DNA of 32,704 bases. It comes from M55B132 sp964508895 (lineage in GTDB: Bacteria > Bacteroidota > Bacteroidia > Bacteroidales > B18-G4). The stretch covers positions 1-32,704 of the forward strand of contig CAZDWF010000028.1 in assembly GCA_964508895.1 (NCBI GenBank). Direction: 5' to 3'. Below are positions 1-8,200 of this stretch, piece after piece. The translations under genes and the position numbers were made by a program. The notes beneath the pieces are model-generated. The model worked only from the letters and a program-made list of their open reading frames with translations. It had not been told where the DNA came from and did no database searches. Every line of letters starts with the position of its first letter. Within the stretch, counting starts at the first letter, position 1.

Positions 1-44
1 ATATTTGACAAGGCTTTACGGATTAAAAAAAGGAGAAATAAATA

Positions 45-2636
45 ATGAATTTTAATAATTTCACGATAAAATCACAGGAAGCTGTACAAAAAGCTCAGGA
101 AATTGCTTCAGCCAACCAGGCACAGGCAATTGAATCTATTCATATCCTGAAAGGTATACTTACTGTTGATGAAAATGTAATACCATTTTTACTGAAAAAG
201 CTTGGGGTAAATATGCTTGTTTTAAACCAGGCAATTGATAAGATAATTGAATCATTACCAAAAGTGAGTGGAGGTGAACAGTATTTATCTGCGGATGCTA
301 ATAAAGCCTTACAAAAGGCACAAACATTCCTGAAAGAATTCAATGATCAGTTTGTTTCTATTGAGCATATCCTGCTCGGTATTCTTGCAGGAAATGACAC
401 CGCAGCGAAACTGTTAAAAGATAATGGTGTTAGTGATAAGGATATGAAAGAAGCTATCAAACAACTCAGAAAAGGCTCTACTGTGAATTCACAGAGTGCT
501 GAAGAAACTTATAATTCGCTTAATCGTTATGCAAGAAATCTTAATGAACTTGCCAGTATTGGTAAGCTTGATCCTGTAATTGGAAGAGATGAGGAGATTA
601 GAAGGGTGCTACAGATATTGTCAAGAAGAACCAAGAATAATCCTATTTTAATTGGTGAACCGGGAACAGGTAAAACAGCAATCGCCGAAGGGCTTGCCCA
701 TCGCATTATTAACGGAGATGTTCCTGAGAATCTCAAATCAAAACAATTGTATTCACTTGATATGGGCGCACTTATTGCTGGTGCAAAATACAAAGGAGAG
801 TTTGAGGAGAGGCTGAAAAGTGTTGTTAAGGAAGTTGTGGAATCTGATGGTGAGATTATACTCTTTATTGATGAGATCCATACATTAGTGGGTGCAGGAG
901 CGAGTGAAGGAGCTATGGACGCAGCAAATATCCTTAAGCCAGCACTTGCAAGAGGAGAACTCAGAGCCATTGGTGCCACTACTTTAAAGGAATACCAGAA
1001 ATATTTCGAGAAAGATAAAGCACTTGAAAGGCGATTTCAGATTGTGATGGTCAATGAACCGGATACCCTTGATGCTATTTCTATTTTAAGAGGACTTAAG
1101 GAAAGATATGAAACTCACCATCATGTGCGTATAAAAGATGAGGCTATTATTGCTGCTGTAGAATTATCGCAGCGCTATATCAGTGATCGCTTTCTTCCTG
1201 ATAAAGCAATCGACCTAATCGATGAAGCAGCATCTAAATTGAGATTGGAGATAAACTCTCTTCCTGAACCTCTTGAGAAGATTGAAAGAAGAGTGAGACA
1301 ACTTGAGATTGAAAGAGAGGCTATCAAAAAAGAAAAAGATAAGGAAAAACTTAAACTTATTAGCGAAGAACTTGCCAACCTGAATGATGAAATGAATAAA
1401 CTGAAAGCAAAATGGCAGGCTGAAAAAGATGTTGTTGAGAAGATACAATCACGTAAAGAAGACATAGAAAATTATAAACTTGAAGCAGAGAAAGCAGAAA
1501 GAGAAGGTGACTTTGGAAGAGTAGCAGAGATAAGATATGGAAAAGTGCAGGAGACTGAAGGAGACCTGGAAGCTCTTAAAATAAAAATGCAGGAGTTGCA
1601 GGGGGATGAACCCATGATCAATGAAGAGGTTACTTCTGAGGAGATTGCTGAGATCGTTTCTCGTTGGACAGGAATACCTGTTAGTAAGATGCTGCAAGGC
1701 GAAAAGGAAAAACTTCTGAGCCTTGAAACAGAATTGCATATGAGAGTGATAGGACAGGATGAAGCTATCGTTGCAGTATCAGATGCAATCAGAAGGAGCC
1801 GTGCAGGTTTGCAGGATGAGAAAAGACCAATAGGGTCTTTCATTTTCCTGGGGACAACAGGTGTTGGAAAAACTGAACTTGCGAAAGCACTTGCTGAATT
1901 TCTTTTTGATGATGAGAATAATATGGTCAGGATCGACATGTCAGAATACCAGGAGAGGCACAGCGTTTCACGTCTGATTGGTGCGCCTCCCGGATATGTG
2001 GGCTATGATGAAAGCGGACAGCTTACCGAAGCGATACGGAGAAAGCCTTATTCTGTTGTATTGCTGGATGAAATCGAGAAAGCTCATCCTGATGTATTTA
2101 ATATACTTCTTCAGGTACTGGATGATGGCAGGTTAACTGATAATAAAGGCAGAGTGGTTGATTTTAAAAATACCATCATCATTATGACTTCCAATATTGG
2201 ATCTCATATAATCCAGGATAAACTCAGTAAATTGACAGAAGATAATAAAGAGGATTTGATTAACCAGGCCAGGGAACAGGTTTTCGAATTGCTAAAGAAA
2301 ACGATTCGCCCTGAGTTTTTAAACAGGGTTGATGAGATCATAATGTTTAAACCATTATCACGGGAAGAAATTAAAGAGATAGTTATACTTCAGTTTAACA
2401 ATGTTAAAAAAATGCTGGAGAAGAATGGTGTGAATATCGAAGTTACTGATAAGGCCATTGATCAGGTCTCGAAAATGGGATTTGATCCTCAATTTGGAGC
2501 TAGACCGATTAAAAGAGTGCTGCAACGAAATGTGCTGAATGAACTGTCTAAGATGATTATTGCAGGAAGTGTAAACAAAGATGATACTATTGTTGTTGAT
2601 GTAAAAGATGGAAATATAGTGTTCAGAAACAAATAG
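45..2636 (+). CDS. clpB: ATP-dependent disaggregase chaperone ClpB
   Basis: This 863-residue protein is a full-length ClpB/Hsp104-class AAA+ disaggregase, which works with DnaK to pull polypeptides out of aggregates in the cytoplasm. The order is an N-terminal Clp_N double repeat (about 1-145), a first ATPase with Walker A GEPGTGKT near residue 204 and Walker B LFIDEIH, a coiled-coil middle domain rich in Glu/Lys/Arg (about 395-530), and a second ATPase with GTTGVGKT near 603 and LLDEIEKAH. The middle domain separates ClpB from ClpA and ClpC. The ATG at 45 is preceded by AGGAG at 31-35, a real Shine-Dalgarno-like sequence and unusual in this phylum. ATATTTG at 1-7 could be the end of a promoter element cut by the window edge. 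The gene seems monocistronic. Confidence 0.97.
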   Translation: MNFNNFTIKSQEAVQKAQEIASANQAQAIESIHILKGILTVDENVIPFLLKKLGVNMLVLNQAIDKIIESLPKVSGGEQYLSADANKALQKAQTFLKEFNDQFVSIEHILLGILAGNDTAAKLLKDNGVSDKDMKEAIKQLRKGSTVNSQSAEETYNSLNRYARNLNELASIGKLDPVIGRDEEIRRVLQILSRRTKNNPILIGEPGTGKTAIAEGLAHRIINGDVPENLKSKQLYSLDMGALIAGAKYKGEFEERLKSVVKEVVESDGEIILFIDEIHTLVGAGASEGAMDAANILKPALARGELRAIGATTLKEYQKYFEKDKALERRFQIVMVNEPDTLDAISILRGLKERYETHHHVRIKDEAIIAAVELSQRYISDRFLPDKAIDLIDEAASKLRLEINSLPEPLEKIERRVRQLEIEREAIKKEKDKEKLKLISEELANLNDEMNKLKAKWQAEKDVVEKIQSRKEDIENYKLEAEKAEREGDFGRVAEIRYGKVQETEGDLEALKIKMQELQGDEPMINEEVTSEEIAEIVSRWTGIPVSKMLQGEKEKLLSLETELHMRVIGQDEAIVAVSDAIRRSRAGLQDEKRPIGSFIFLGTTGVGKTELAKALAEFLFDDENNMVRIDMSEYQERHSVSRLIGAPPGYVGYDESGQLTEAIRRKPYSVVLLDEIEKAHPDVFNILLQVLDDGRLTDNKGRVVDFKNTIIIMTSNIGSHIIQDKLSKLTEDNKEDLINQAREQVFELLKKTIRPEFLNRVDEIIMFKPLSREEIKEIVILQFNNVKKMLEKNGVNIEVTDKAIDQVSKMGFDPQFGARPIKRVLQRNVLNELSKMIIAGSVNKDDTIVVDVKDGNIVFRNK

Positions 2637-2695
2637 TATTAAAAGCTTTTTATTATTTATATTTACAATTAATTAACCATTAAAAACAAAAGTTT

Positions 2696-3397
2696 ATGAA
2701 AAGATTAGCAATTGTAATGATTTTCCTGAGTCTGGGATATCTTGTTTCAGCCCAGGGAATTGCTGTGGGAGTGAAATTCGGCCCCAGTTTAGCAAAATTA
2801 GCTGGTTCGGATGCCGCAAGTTCTAATAAGATGAAAACAGGTTTTATGTTTGGTGCATTTGGCGAATATAGTATTACTGACATGATCTCGGCCCAGGTAG
2901 AACTAAATTATGAATCCAAAGGAACAAAAGTCAAAATGACTAATTACAATAATTTAGGAGTTGCTATTTCAACATCTAATATAAAAAGTGGGTTGTCTTA
3001 TCTCAGTATTCCAATTTTGGCAAAAGCTACTTTCGAAGTAGGTCCTGTTAATGTTTATGGAAATATAGGACCATATTTTGGCTTCTTAATGAGAGCAACA
3101 TTTGATGGTGATACTGAAACTTCCTATACTGTGACAACTTTTAATCAATTTGGACAAGCTGTTACAACAACAGTAACTAATAAATATAAAGACAACTTTA
3201 AAACATTTGATATCGGACTTGCATGGGGTGGAGGAGCTTTATACGACTTAAGTAGTTTGATGGAAGGGTTATCTGTTTTAGCAGACCTCAGACTTAATCA
3301 TGGGTTTATGAATATTCCTGATGCATCAAATAATAATAAGGTTAAAAACTTCTCATTTGTGTTTGCAGTTGGTGCGGCATATAAACTTGGAAATTAA
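2696..3397 (+). CDS. PorT-like outer membrane beta-barrel protein
   Basis: The 233-residue product starts with a clear signal peptide (hydrophobic core at residues 4-17, then VSAQ, probable cleavage after Ala19). The rest is made of alternating hydrophobic strands and polar turns: GVKFGPSLAKL, FGEYSITDMISAQVELNYES, SYLSIPILAKATF, VYGNIGPYFGFL, and a closing FSFVFAVGAAYKLGN. This is the pattern of the small outer-membrane barrels (PorT / OMP_b-brl family) common in Bacteroidota. Their function is mostly unknown, although some members serve the type IX secretion system, so no specific role is assigned here. The ATG follows ACAAAAGTTT, an A-rich leader with no Shine-Dalgarno sequence. The stop codon sits at the edge of a heptamer inverted repeat shared with convergent ychF. 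Confidence 0.85.
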   Translation: MKRLAIVMIFLSLGYLVSAQGIAVGVKFGPSLAKLAGSDAASSNKMKTGFMFGAFGEYSITDMISAQVELNYESKGTKVKMTNYNNLGVAISTSNIKSGLSYLSIPILAKATFEVGPVNVYGNIGPYFGFLMRATFDGDTETSYTVTTFNQFGQAVTTTVTNKYKDNFKTFDIGLAWGGGALYDLSSLMEGLSVLADLRLNHGFMNIPDASNNNKVKNFSFVFAVGAAYKLGN

Positions 3398-3533
3398 ATC
3401 TTAAATTACAAATTCCAGGCAAATCACAAATTCTAAATTACAAACTTGAGGAAATTAGCATTTTGCACTTCTAGAAATTTTGTATTTGATTATTGAAATT
3501 TGCTTGGAATTTATGATTTGAGTTTTGGTATTT
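3396..3533. repeat. AT-rich heptamer inverted repeat between convergent stops
   Basis: Left arm, 3396-3448: seven 7-bp units of the form AAATNNN or close variants (AAATCTT, AAATTAC, AAATTCC, then AAATCAC, AAATTCT, AAATTAC, AAACTTG), interrupted once by the 4-nt AGGC at 3417-3420. Right arm, 3474-3533: eight units mostly of the form NNNATTT (GAAATTT, TGTATTT, GGAATTT, ATGATTT and others), interrupted by GCTT at 3502-3505. The right arm read on the opposite strand therefore has the same unit and the same phase break (AAGC). A 27-base alignment of the arms around the break matches at 22 positions. The left arm begins inside the TAA of the barrel gene and the right arm ends at the ychF stop codon. 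It could fold into a long hairpin at both transcript ends. Confidence 0.75.
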
Positions 3534-4623
3534 ACACATTAAACCTAATGTGTAAAATATCCCCATCCTGCACCTCATAGTTCTTCCCCTCAATACCAAA
3601 CTTCCCCGCCTCCTTACATGCTTGTTCTGATCCAAGGCTGATAAAATTATCATATTTCATAACTTCTGCACGGATGAATCCTCTTTCCAGGTCACTGTGT
3701 ATAACTCCGGCAGCCTGTTGTGCATGTATGCCCTTTTTTATGGTCCATGCCCTAACCTCTTTAGGCCCGGCAGTAAAGAAAGATTGAAGATTAAGTTTGC
3801 TGTATGCGGAACGAATAAGTTTATTTACTCCCGGTTCCGATAATCCTGCATCTTCCAGGAACATCCTGCTGTCTTCATCATCAAGCTCAGATATTTCTGC
3901 TTCCAGCTCTCCCGCAATAATCAGTGTTTCTGCATCATCTTCAATAGATTCTTTGAAAGTATTCACATACTCATTTCCTTTGATAGCAGAGTCATCATCA
4001 ACATTACAAACATAGATCACCGGCTTATCAGAGATCAGAAAGAGATCCTTAACGAATTTCTTTTGATCGTCATTTAAAGGAACCGTTCTCGCTGAATTAA
4101 AATTTTCAAGATGGCCTTTGTAAATATTGAGGATTTCAAGCTCTTTCTTTGCATTCTTATCTCCTGATTTTGCAAGCTTTTCTGTTCTTTCAATTTTTCG
4201 ATCTACCATTTCAAGGTCTTTAACCTGCAATTCCAGATCAACAATTTCTTTATCTCTTACAGGATTTACAGAACCTTCAATGTGTGTCAGGTCATCATCA
4301 TCAAAACATCTAACAACATGTATTAAAGCATCTGTTTGCTGGATGTCTGAAAGGAATTTGTTTCCAACTCCTTCTCCTTTGCTGGCCCCTTTTGCAAGTC
4401 CGGGAATATCAATGATCTCAACAGTAGCAGGAACAACTTTATCTGCATGAATAAAATTATCAATAATATCTAACCTGGGATCAGGCACATTGACCACACC
4501 AATATTTGATTTTGTTGCGCTGAAAGCGAAATTACTTAATTGCGCTTTAGCACTCGACATACAGTTGAAAATGGTTGTCTTTCCGATGTTGGTGATACCT
4601 ATGATCCCGCATTTTAAAGCCAT
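3532..4623 (-). CDS. ychF: Redox-regulated ATPase YchF (Obg/TRAFAC class)
   Basis: The 363-residue protein matches the universal YchF/OLA1 family in length and layout. It is a cytosolic, ribosome-associated P-loop NTPase that prefers ATP. The P-loop is GITNIGKTT near residues 8-16, where the family usually has GxPNVGKS. It is followed by the NVPDPRLD segment, the G3 motif DIPGLAKGASKGEGVGNKFL, a coiled-coil insertion (about 125-200) and NVDDD near residue 210 in the place of the G4 motif. The C-terminal TGS domain starts near FFTAGPKEVRAWTIKKG and ends with ILHIRFNV. The gene is divergent from rpsA and convergent with the barrel gene. A TATCTTTGC promoter-like element lies 30 bases upstream of the ATG. 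Confidence 0.96.
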   Translation of the reverse strand: MALKCGIIGITNIGKTTIFNCMSSAKAQLSNFAFSATKSNIGVVNVPDPRLDIIDNFIHADKVVPATVEIIDIPGLAKGASKGEGVGNKFLSDIQQTDALIHVVRCFDDDDLTHIEGSVNPVRDKEIVDLELQVKDLEMVDRKIERTEKLAKSGDKNAKKELEILNIYKGHLENFNSARTVPLNDDQKKFVKDLFLISDKPVIYVCNVDDDSAIKGNEYVNTFKESIEDDAETLIIAGELEAEISELDDEDSRMFLEDAGLSEPGVNKLIRSAYSKLNLQSFFTAGPKEVRAWTIKKGIHAQQAAGVIHSDLERGFIRAEVMKYDNFISLGSEQACKEAGKFGIEGKNYEVQDGDILHIRFNV

Positions 4624-4652
4624 CCTGCTTATTTTTTTATAATTTTCGGCTG

Positions 4653-4660
4653 CAAAGATA
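4653..4660 (-). promoter_or_regulatory. -7 element of the ychF promoter
   Basis: The + strand CAAAGATA reads TATCTTTG on the minus strand, a match to the Bacteroidota -7 consensus TAnnTTTG. It lies 30 nt upstream of the ychF ATG. No good TTTG is seen at the -33 distance. Confidence 0.45.
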
Positions 4661-4668
4661 GTAATTAG

Positions 4669-4703
4669 ACTTTAGAACTTATACTTTAGATATTTGATAT
4701 TTT
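4669..4703. repeat. Degenerate heptamer array
   Basis: Five 7-bp units in phase: ACTTTAG, AACTTAT, ACTTTAG, ATATTTG, ATATTTT. The exact recurrence of ACTTTAG at a 14-bp offset and the paired ATATTT units suggest a decayed array, next to the much sharper array that starts at 4726. Taken alone it is weak. Confidence 0.4.
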
Positions 4704-4725
4704 GTCATTCTTCCTAGTCCGAGCT

Positions 4726-4861
4726 CCGGCGACCGGCGACCGGCGACTGGCGACTGGCGACTGGCAACTGGCGACTGGCGACTGGCAACTGGCGACTGGC
4801 GACTGGCAACTGGCAACTGGCAACTGGCAACTGGCAACTGGCAACTGGCAACTGGCAACTG
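4726..4861. repeat. Nested heptamer tandem array (CYGGCRA), 19 units
   Basis: Nineteen complete 7-bp units plus CTG. The order is CCGGCGA x3 (4726-4746), then the 21-bp block CTGGCGA, CTGGCGA, CTGGCAA repeated three times (4747-4809), then CTGGCAA x7 (4810-4858). Unit variants differ only by C/T and G/A transitions. The array lies between divergent ychF and rpsA, ending 20 nt before the rpsA -33 element. It contrasts strongly in GC with its AT-rich surroundings. An open reading frame can be drawn through it, but the translation is simply the repeat. Confidence 0.97.
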
Positions 4862-4880
4862 TAATTAATCCCCTCTTTCC

Positions 4881-4912
4881 TTTGTTATTTACAATATACT
4901 TTTGTAATTTTG
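4881..4912 (+). promoter_or_regulatory. rpsA promoter (TTTG -33 / TAnnTTTG -7)
   Basis: TTTG at 4881-4884 and TAATTTTG at 4905-4912 are separated by 20 bases, close to the Bacteroidota sigma-70 consensus TTTG-N(about 19-21)-TAnnTTTG. The predicted start of transcription is near 4916-4919, giving a leader of about 130 nt before the rpsA ATG. This is the best two-box promoter in the window. Confidence 0.65.
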
Positions 4913-4918
4913 CACGCC

Positions 4919-5030
4919 ATTTGTAAATCCATGATATGTAATTATATATATGGATTTTTATTACAAATGCAGAAATTAACGGAGTATTAACCCGGAGCTG
5001 AAAAATAGAATTATTAAATAATTATTCAGC
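4919..5030 (+). promoter_or_regulatory. Structured 5' leader of rpsA (two hairpins)
   Basis: Hairpin 1 (4919-4968) pairs ATTTGTAA (4919-4926) with TTACAAAT (4961-4968) and ATCCAT (4927-4932) with ATGGAT (4950-4955), with a small bulge on the right side. It would start at or near the first transcribed base. Hairpin 2 (4997-5030) pairs GCTGAA (4997-5002) with TTCAGC (5025-5030) around an inner AATTATT/AATAATT stem. In other bacteria S1 represses its own mRNA through leader structure, so an autoregulatory role is plausible here but is inferred only from structure and position. Confidence 0.5.
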
Positions 5031-5049
5031 CCACAAAATTAACCATTTG

Positions 5050-7213
5050 ATGGTAGAAAAAAAAGAAAGCAATAACATCGAAGCTGAAAAGACTGAAGAT
5101 GTAAAGAAAACGGAAAAAGTAACTGCAAAGAAGGAAGAAGAAAAAGCTTCTGATGTTAAAGAGAAGAAAGAAGAAGTGAAAGCTGAGGAGAAGAAAGAAG
5201 AAGTGAAAGCTGAGGAGAAGAAAGAAGAGGTGAAAGAAGAGAAAGCTGTAGCTGAAGAGAAAAAAGAAGAACCAAAGGCTGAAGATAAGAAAGCTGAGAA
5301 AGAAGAAGTAAAGGAAGAACCTAGGGCTAAAAAGGAAGACAAGAAAGAAGAGAAAAAAAAGGAAAAAAAGGAAAAAAAGGAAGATATTTTAGCTGAAGAA
5401 GAAATTATAGTAGAAGCCCAAGCTGAGGAATTTGATTGGGACAATATTGGCAATAAGCAAGATTTTTATACTTCAAAAGAGAGAGAGAAACTTGAAAAAC
5501 TTTATGATGATACACTTAACTCAATAGTTGAGCATGAAGTAATCGACGGAACTGTTGTTGCAAAAAAACAATCGCGAGGTAGTAGTAAATATTGGGTTCA
5601 AATCTGACGGAGTAATTCCTTTAAATGAACTTCGTTATAACCCAGATATTAAAATAGGCGATGAGATTGAGGTTTATGTTGAAAACCAAGAGGATACAAC
5701 AGGGCAGCTTGTTCTGTCACACAAAAAAGCCCGCATACTCAAATCATGGGAAAGAATTAATAGCTCATTTGATAATGATGAAATTATTCAGGGCTATGTT
5801 AAATGTCGCACAAAAGGTGGTCTTATCGTTGATGTATTTGGTATTGAGGCATTCCTTCCGGGATCACAGATTGATGTTAAACCTATTCGCGATTATGATG
5901 TTTTTGTTGATAAAACAATGGAATTCAAGGTTGTGAAAATCAATCACGAATTTAAAAATGTTGTTGTTTCTCATAAAGCACTTATTGAAGCAGAACTTGA
6001 ACAGCAGAAAGCTGATATCATTTCTAAGCTTGAGAAAGGACAGGTACTTGAAGGAACTGTTAAGAATATTACATCCTACGGAGTATTTATCGATCTTGGT
6101 GGTGTTGACGGACTTATTCACATTACTGACCTTTCGTGGGGCAGGATTAACCATCCTGAAGAGATTGTTAAACTCGATGAAAAGATCAAGGTTGTTATCC
6201 TTGACTTTGATGATGATAAGAAGAGAATTGCTCTCGGCCTGAAACAATTAACTCCTCATCCATGGGATTCACTTGATGAAAATCTAAAGGTTGGTGATAA
6301 GGTTAAAGGTAAAGTGGTTGTTATTGCTGATTATGGTGCATTTATTGAAATTGCTCCTGGAGTTGAAGGACTTATCCACGTATCTGAAATGTCGTGGTCA
6401 CAGCATCTTAGAACTGCTCAGGACTTCCTGAAAGTGGGCGATGAGGTTGAAGGCGTGATTCTTACACTCGATCGTGAGGAAAGAAAAATGTCACTTGGTA
6501 TGAAACAGCTGATCCCTGATCCATGGGAAAATATTATGGAGAAATATCCAAAGAACTCCAAGCATAAAGCTGTTGTCAGAAACTTCACCAATTTTGGAAT
6601 TTTTGTTGAACTGGAGGAAGGTGTTGACGGACTTATCCATATATCTGACCTTTCATGGTCAAAGAAAATTAAACATCCTGCTGAATTTACCAAGATAGGA
6701 GAGCAGATAGAAGTTGTTGTTCTTGAAGTGGATGTTGAAAACAGAAGATTAAGTCTTGGTCATAAACAACTCGAAGAAAATCCATGGGATGTATTTGAGT
6801 CTATATTTACATTAGGATCAGATCATAATGGAACCATTGTAAATATGACTGATAAGGGAGCCATTGTAAGTCTTCCTTATGGTGTTGAGGGTTTTGCTCC
6901 TGGCAGGCATCTTGCAAAAGAAGATGGCTCTGCAGCAAAGGTTGATGAGGCAATGGATTTCAGGGTGATAGAATTCAACAAGGAAAATAAAAAGATCATA
7001 CTTTCTCATTCAAAGATCTATCAGGATAAAGATAATGCTGAAAAGAAGAAAGAAACTGCCAAAGCAAAAGGAGCACAACGTGCCACCAAGAAAGCAGTAA
7101 GGAATATCCAGGATAAACTTGAGAAAACAACTCTGGGCGATCTTGAAGCCCTGGCAAATCTGAAAAAAGAAATTGCGCAGGAGGAAAAGAAATCCAAAGA
7201 GAACAAAAAATAA
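5050..7213 (+). CDS. rpsA: 30S ribosomal protein S1, frameshifted at A7, with Lys/Glu N-extension
   Basis: S1 holds mRNA on the 30S subunit. The gene is split between two frames: ATG 5050 reads to GCA at 5560-5562, where a run of seven A (5562-5568) requires skipping one base to continue in the frame that ends at 7213. The joined product is about 720 residues. Before the break comes FDWDNIGN and VIDGTVVA; after it comes KNNREVVVNIGFKSDGVIPL, which belongs to the same first S1 domain. Six S1-type domains start near residues 164, 245, 333, 416, 501 and 590, with typical cores such as GTVKNITSYGVFIDLGGVDG. A charged tail covers about 655-720. Residues 1-130 are almost only Lys, Glu and Ala, including three 27-bp repeats (5161-5238) encoding EKKEEVKAE. 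The frame break is either a sequence error (A6 expected), transcript slippage or +1 recoding. ATG 5050 is preferred over the TTG three bases earlier. Confidence 0.9.
5161..5238 (+). repeat. 27-bp direct repeats in the rpsA N-extension
   Basis: Units at 5161-5187 and 5188-5214 are identical 27-mers, and 5215-5238 is a third copy with a changed end. Each encodes EKKEEVKAE. Being a multiple of three, unit gain or loss would keep the frame, so the extension length may vary between strains. Confidence 0.9.
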
Positions 7214-7221
7214 TTTATTTT

Positions 7222-7247
7222 AAGGCTGCTTTCGGGCAGCCTTTTTT
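7222..7247 (+). terminator. Rho-independent terminator after rpsA
   Basis: Stem AAGGCTGC (7222-7229) pairs perfectly with GCAGCCTT (7236-7243) around a 6-nt loop and is followed by a T run to 7247. It lies 8 nt after the rpsA stop codon, so rnz probably has its own promoter. Confidence 0.92.
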
Positions 7248-7255
7248 ATTTAATG

Positions 7256-7263
7256 TAATTTTG
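7256..7263 (+). promoter_or_regulatory. -7 element of the rnz promoter
   Basis: TAATTTTG matches TAnnTTTG, 20 nt before the rnz ATG and after the rpsA terminator. No convincing TTTG is seen at -33, since that position falls in the terminator. Confidence 0.4.
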
Positions 7264-7282
7264 ATAATAATTCAATGAATGA

Positions 7283-8200
7283 ATGAGAACCTTTAATGTT
7301 ACAGTGTTAGGCTCTAGCGCAGCGATTCCTTTAATAAATAGAAATCCAAGTGCTCAATTGCTGAATATCCATGAAAGGTATTTTCTAGTTGATTGTGCTG
7401 AAGGTACCCAGGTTCAGTTACGCAAGATCAAAGTCAGGATACAAAAGATCAACCATATCTTTATTTCTCACCTTCATGGTGATCATTATTTCGGCTTGAT
7501 AGGACTGATCACTTCTCTTCATTTATTAGGCAGAAAAGATGAGCTTCATATTTTTGGACATAAAGCATTAAAAGCGATAATTGACATTCAACTGGAATCT
7601 TCAAATACTACTCTGAGATATCCATTGATTTTCCATGAGATCGATCCCTATAAGCATGATATTATTTATGAAGATAATAAGCTTGTCATTGAAGCATTTC
7701 CTTTATTGCATAATTTCCCTGTTAATGGATTCCTTTTCAGGGAAAAAGTAGGTAAACCTAATATTGATAAAGGTTTCATTGAAAGGCATAAACCATCAGT
7801 AAGGCAAATTAAGTTAATTAAAGACGGGAATGATTTTGTTGATGAGGATGGTAAGTTGCACAAGTATGAAGAAATTACAAAACAACTTATGCCTTCCCGC
7901 TCATTTGCATATTGCTCTGATACTACATATTGCGAAGATATTATTCCTTTAATTAACGGAGTTGACCTTTTGTATCATGAAGCATCATTTGCAAATGATA
8001 AAAAGAAGGATGCTGAAGAAAAATATCACTCTACTGCTGAACAGGCAGCAATAATTGCCAAAAAGGCGAATGCAAAAAAATTACTTATCGGACATTTTTC
8101 TGCAAGATATAAATCTCAAAGTGTTTTGCTTGAAGAAGCTAAGAAAGTGTTTCCTGAAACTATTCTCGCCAAGGACTGCCTGCAAGTGGAGGTGGGATAA
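7283..8200 (+). CDS. rnz: Ribonuclease Z (tRNA 3' endonuclease)
   Basis: The 305-residue protein is a short-form RNase Z (ElaC type), a zinc metallo-beta-lactamase-fold nuclease that removes tRNA 3' trailers in the cytoplasm. It begins with FNVTVLGSSAAIP, has the metal motif HLHGDH (residues 64-69), a distal LLHNFPVNGFLF, SFAYCSDTTYCE with the conserved Asp, and HSTAEQAA followed by LLIGHFSARY, which carry the remaining ligands. Length is normal for the family. Three overlapping ATGs occur at 7275, 7279 and 7283; only the last stays open. The product fits functionally with the CCA-adding enzyme and tRNA modification genes elsewhere in the window. The TAA is followed at once by a heptamer array. 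Confidence 0.95.
   Translation: MRTFNVTVLGSSAAIPLINRNPSAQLLNIHERYFLVDCAEGTQVQLRKIKVRIQKINHIFISHLHGDHYFGLIGLITSLHLLGRKDELHIFGHKALKAIIDIQLESSNTTLRYPLIFHEIDPYKHDIIYEDNKLVIEAFPLLHNFPVNGFLFREKVGKPNIDKGFIERHKPSVRQIKLIKDGNDFVDEDGKLHKYEEITKQLMPSRSFAYCSDTTYCEDIIPLINGVDLLYHEASFANDKKKDAEEKYHSTAEQAAIIAKKANAKKLLIGHFSARYKSQSVLLEEAKKVFPETILAKDCLQVEVG

Noticed and set aside
1..7. clpB promoter element ATATTTG
   Set aside because: One base short of TAnnTTTG at the window edge and no -33 box can be seen, so it is not listed as a separate feature.
4702..4926. Open frame of 74 residues across the CTGGCRA array
   Set aside because: The translation is only the repeat read in three frames, with no family features and no start context; it lies in the divergent promoter region.
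5022..5453. Ser/Phe-rich open frame opposite the S1 extension
   Set aside because: It is the complement of the Lys/Glu codons (GAA/AAG give TTC/CTT), which always produces a Ser/Phe/Leu-rich shadow.
5562..5568. Classical -1 programmed frameshift at A AAA AAA in rpsA
   Set aside because: A -1 shift enters a frame with a TAG a few codons later; only +1 restores S1.
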